This document shows positions 63,318 to 64,000 of a stretch of 64,000 nucleotides of DNA, piece by piece. Source of the DNA: Chitinophagaceae bacterium. Lineage in GTDB: Bacteria; Bacteroidota; Bacteroidia; Chitinophagales; UBA10324. The notes beneath the pieces were generated by a model. The model ran no database searches, was not told where the DNA came from, and saw only the letters and a list, made by a program, of their open reading frames with translations. Each line of letters starts with the position of its first letter. Positions within the stretch are counted from its first letter, which is position 1. The stretch is taken from NCBI GenBank assembly GCA_016704325.1, contig JADJAG010000004.1, forward strand, positions 310,001 through 374,000. Reading direction: 5' to 3'. The translations under genes and the position numbers were made by a program.

Positions 63318-64000
63318 TTGAATCTGAAAGTAAATAGCACATTCCTGGTTATTGCATCTGTTGTCTCTTTTTCCATTATTGCTGCAGTGGGAAAAAATGG
63401 CAGAATGAAATGGCCATTGGATATACCTGCTGAATCAAAAATTAGCGAAGATGCCACTGCTGTGAAGAAAATAGCAGTACCTGCTTTCTCCATGGAAGCA
63501 GCAATAGATACGCCTCCCGACGATCCGAATGAAATTGACCTGACCTATCCGATCTACGACCGCGTTACTGATTTCCTCACCACTCCCAATGCTAACTCTT
63601 TCGACCTTCAGGATCCGGCCTCTATTCAAAAGAATATCGAATACGATCCCGACACCAAACAATACATCTTAACGGAAACTATTGGCAACCAGTTTTACCG
63701 GAATCCTACTTACATGACCTTTGAGGAGTACCTCGACTATCAGGCGAAGAATTCCGAACAGCAATACTGGCTCGATAGAAGCAATGCAGCCTCTATACTT
63801 ACCCAAAAAGGTGTTATCCCGGAAGTAAATGTCAACAACCGGATATTTGACAGGATATTCGGCGGCACTGCCGTTGATATTCGGCCGCAGGGCAATATCG
63901 ACCTCACTTTCGGAGGCTACTATCAGAATATCCTCAATCCCATCCTCACAGAGCGGCAGCAGCATCAGGGAGGTTTTGATTTTGATATGAATATTCAGAT
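63318..64000 (+). CDS. sprA: SprA/Sov, T9SS translocon protein (5' part; 3' part beyond window)
   Basis: The frame runs to the window edge. The only start before the signal peptide is TTG at 63318 (an in-frame TAG at 63309-63311 blocks anything earlier); the first in-frame ATG at 63405 would lose the hydrophobic leader. The leader is followed by the SprA N-terminal region: DLTYPIYDRVTDFL, YDPDTKQYILTETIGNQFYR, YMTFEEYLDYQ and GGTAVDIRPQGNIDL (parts). SprA forms the giant outer-membrane barrel of the type IX secretion system. The order maeB-ruvA-sprA is widely conserved in Bacteroidetes. A candidate weak rho-type gap of 197 bases precedes it. Confidence 0.93.
   Translation, partial: MNLKVNSTFLVIASVVSFSIIAAVGKNGRMKWPLDIPAESKISEDATAVKKIAVPAFSMEAAIDTPPDDPNEIDLTYPIYDRVTDFLTTPNANSFDLQDPASIQKNIEYDPDTKQYILTETIGNQFYRNPTYMTFEEYLDYQAKNSEQQYWLDRSNAASILTQKGVIPEVNVNNRIFDRIFGGTAVDIRPQGNIDLTFGGYYQNILNPILTERQQHQGGFDFDMNIQ

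Overview
The window comes from a Bacteroidota (Bacteroidetes) chromosome. The evidence is three large secreted proteins ending in type IX secretion (T9SS) sorting domains, the start of sprA (the T9SS translocon) next to ruvA and a malic enzyme, a Y_Y_Y/two-component-propeller sensor kinase, a carboxypeptidase-regulatory-domain TonB receptor, a fused isobutyryl-CoA mutase, and TAnnTTTG-type promoter elements. No rRNA, tRNA, CRISPR array, phage or transposase gene was found. The species cannot be fixed from this sequence; an uncultured Chitinophagales/Saprospirales/Sphingobacteriales-type organism would fit.

Layout. 0-5.8 kb: a truncated beta-CASP metallo-beta-lactamase protein, a small periplasmic protein plus TonB receptor (probable metal uptake), a MITE-like element, CorA and a GNAT acetyltransferase. 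5.9-10 kb: sulfate activation (cysC-sat) divergent from an SLC13/TrkA-C permease, probably the sulfate importer. 10-17.2 kb: an M20 amidohydrolase, a propeller sensor kinase broken by a +1 frameshift, its probable response regulator, an inverted-repeat element, seven palindromic ~85-bp tandem repeats and a SPOR protein. 17.5-21.6 kb: secA-deoC. 22.1-26.3 kb: a redox operon with two different Rieske fusions (one to a ferric-reductase-like membrane domain, one to a flavodoxin-like domain), a membrane protein with a C-x15-C-x3-C motif, two further small membrane proteins and a MazG-like enzyme. 26.5-30 kb: a giant T9SS adhesin-like protein. 30.2-36.9 kb: a tetR-tolC-adaptor-RND efflux operon with a palindromic operator. 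37-43.4 kb: an amidohydrolase, an HD protein, a short glucan phosphorylase lacking the PLP lysine, a lipoprotein, and an AAA/DUF4143 ATPase bracketed by two identical 44-bp hairpins. 43.5-47.7 kb: icmF followed at once by a zeta-like kinase/small-antitoxin pair. 47.7-60 kb: a second MITE, a membrane glycosyltransferase-like protein, a gingipain-like C25 protease, a TPR protein, VanZ, GcvH, PhzF, another T9SS protein and a third MITE. 60.2-64 kb: maeB, ruvA and the start of sprA.

The most notable items are: (1) a MITE-like family seen three times, with inner terminus TACGACAAATT and 8-bp target duplications (two exact, one 7/8); (2) the redox operon, an apparently complete but unassigned electron-transfer system; (3) the frameshifted kinase, whose break falls exactly on a prfB-like CTT TGA C; (4) the Lys-to-Thr change in the phosphorylase; (5) the identical hairpins around the DUF4143 ATPase; (6) a 56-codon putative antitoxin overlapping the zeta-like toxin. 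Most other genes are ordinary housekeeping or accessory genes. All functional calls rest on motif reading by eye, without database searches.
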